The notes under the pieces were generated by a model. That model was not told the origin of the DNA. It saw nothing but the letters and a program-made list of their open reading frames with translations, and ran no database searches. Below are positions 62,898 to 64,000 of a stretch of DNA of 64,000 nucleotides, piece by piece; the first letter of the stretch is position 1; the number at the start of each line of letters is the position of its first letter. A program made the translations under genes and the position numbers. The DNA comes from Nymphaea colorata (Eukaryota; Streptophyta; Magnoliopsida; Nymphaeales; Nymphaeaceae). Where the stretch lies: the NCBI RefSeq assembly GCF_008831285.2, contig NC_045151.1:8445682-8509681 (forward strand), written 5' to 3'.

Positions 62898-64000
62898 AAA
62901 CCGTCAAAGATAAAACTTAGATCTTTTAATTTTTTGCTGAGAAGTTCTTTTAAACAAAATATAAACATCCTAATATATTTTTAAAAACTATTTTGATATA
63001 AAACCAGTTTTGAATCAAATTGTTTTTATGAAAAATGTTAATTTTTCTATTATCAAATTGTTGACGTTATGAGAGACATTCATTTTTACTTATTATAAAA
63101 CACTATTAAAATCTAAAAAATGGTCAACTGAATATATAAAATTCAAAAAATAAAAATCATATTCAAAGGGTCTAAGTTTGGTTTCCATCAATCACTATAT
63201 ATATATATAATCACTATATATATATATATATATATGCAAACTGCGCGGATTTCAGCTTCTACGTCCATCCGTCCGAACGACATACGCACCTCATAACTGC
63301 GGATTTCAGCTTCTCATATATACATACGTCGCACATACGTGGCCGGCCGGAGCATTTATATTAACAAGTCATTGCCGTGTAAATACGAGGATAGAACGGT
63401 CACTTACCTAGCAACGCAAGGGGAGTCGTAAGGGGATGTTCTCGCACACACATACGCACTCACGCACGGGCGAGCGCGCGCGCACACACGTCACCTTTTG
63501 ATTTCATCCTCTCTCAACCTCAAACTGCCTTTTACCGCGACCGCTTTCCCTCCTCCTGTCTGTTTCTCCTTTTTCTCTTTTTGCTGCGAGGGGGAGATCA
63601 GCGTCGTCCTCGTCGTCTCCCTGAAGCATAGAAGGTTTATACGGGAGGAAGGGAGGTCTGTTTCTGTTTTTTTCTTCTGTTTGATAAGGTACGAGAGGGA
63701 CCTGCAGAGTCGTCCTCGTCTCTCCCAGAAGTATAAAAAGGTTAGACGAGAGGATGAGAGCCGGGAAAAAATTAAAAGGTGTTGGAAAAAGGGAGAAGAG
63801 GGAGGTGGTTGGTAAGGAGGCAAGGGCGTGTTTATTTCGTGAACAACTCCAGATTTTGATTTGATCGGGGAAAAGTGACGCACCGTCATCTCTGTCACTC
63901 TCTCTTTCTCTCTCTCTCACAATTAAATGTGAAAGGGTGGTCTCTCTCTCCCTGAGGGTTGCGGTGAGGTGGGTTTGGATGCACCCACAATCGGCCTAGA
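62000..64000. other. Right-end stretch, no gene confirmed
   Basis: 62176-62656 is open in two minus-strand frames without a recognisable domain. A (CT)n(AT)n microsatellite lies at 62847-62897 and duplicated AATCACTATATATA runs at 63189-63234. GCGGATTTCAGCTTCT is repeated at 63245 and 63300. 63430-64000 is GC- and pyrimidine-rich, with (CA)/(CG) runs and an imperfect 55-bp repeat (63604-63655 and 63710-63761, TCGTCCTCGTC...). It resembles a promoter or 5'UTR, but no start codon with a protein-like frame is seen before the window ends. Confidence 0.4.

Overview
The window reads as nuclear DNA of a flowering plant. The evidence is plant-type Ty1/Copia elements primed by initiator tRNA-Met (TGGTATCAGAGC), plant hAT, PIF/Harbinger and FAR1/MULE-related protein remnants, plant L1-type LINE pieces, long AT/AC/AG microsatellites, and no continuous host gene. 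I cannot name the species. About half of the 64 kb can be assigned to mobile elements with defined ends. No protein in the window is unambiguously intact.

Layout, left to right. 1-3800: AT-rich DNA with an antisense LINE reverse-transcriptase remnant (1658-2376) and a 420-bp hAT-type MITE (2706-3125). 3826-7611: solo LTR 'A'. 7617-11786: no recognisable gene. 11792-17321: Copia-1 on the + strand, with complete ends, a decayed gag-pol and a 426-bp tandem duplication inside the RT. 17327-20998: no TE recognised; two weak exon-like open segments near 19.4-19.8 kb. 21007-21349: GC-ended hAT MITE. 22563-25603: Copia-2 on the - strand, internally deleted. 26083-26940: LINE 3' coding remnant. 29124-34708: a 5.6-kb hAT element with an 8-bp target duplication and a BED-finger/hATC transposase broken by stops and a frameshift. 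35338-35670: a second GC-ended hAT MITE. 35722-39123: solo LTR 'B'. 40666-41985: PIF/Harbinger transposase remnant. 47343-49300: FAR1/FHY3-like (MULE-derived) pseudogene. 52370-55681: solo LTR 'C'. 56074-61994: Copia-3 on the - strand, the youngest of the three Copia elements by LTR comparison, lacking the integrase core. 62000-64000: unassigned, GC- and pyrimidine-rich at the very end.

The main result is that three dispersed 3.3-3.8-kb blocks (A, B, C) are solo LTRs of one large-LTR retrotransposon family. Each begins TG, ends CCA and is flanked by its own perfect 5-bp target duplication (GATTC, CCTAC, GGACC). All three point the same way and no internal region of the family is present. The second theme is a small hAT system: one 5.6-kb element with GGCCCGG-rich ends and two ~340-bp MITEs with the same kind of termini and 8-bp target duplications. 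The third is that both internally deleted Copia elements lost the integrase core but kept priming sites and LTRs.

All coordinates of termini and duplications were read directly from the sequence. LTR identities are hand counts.
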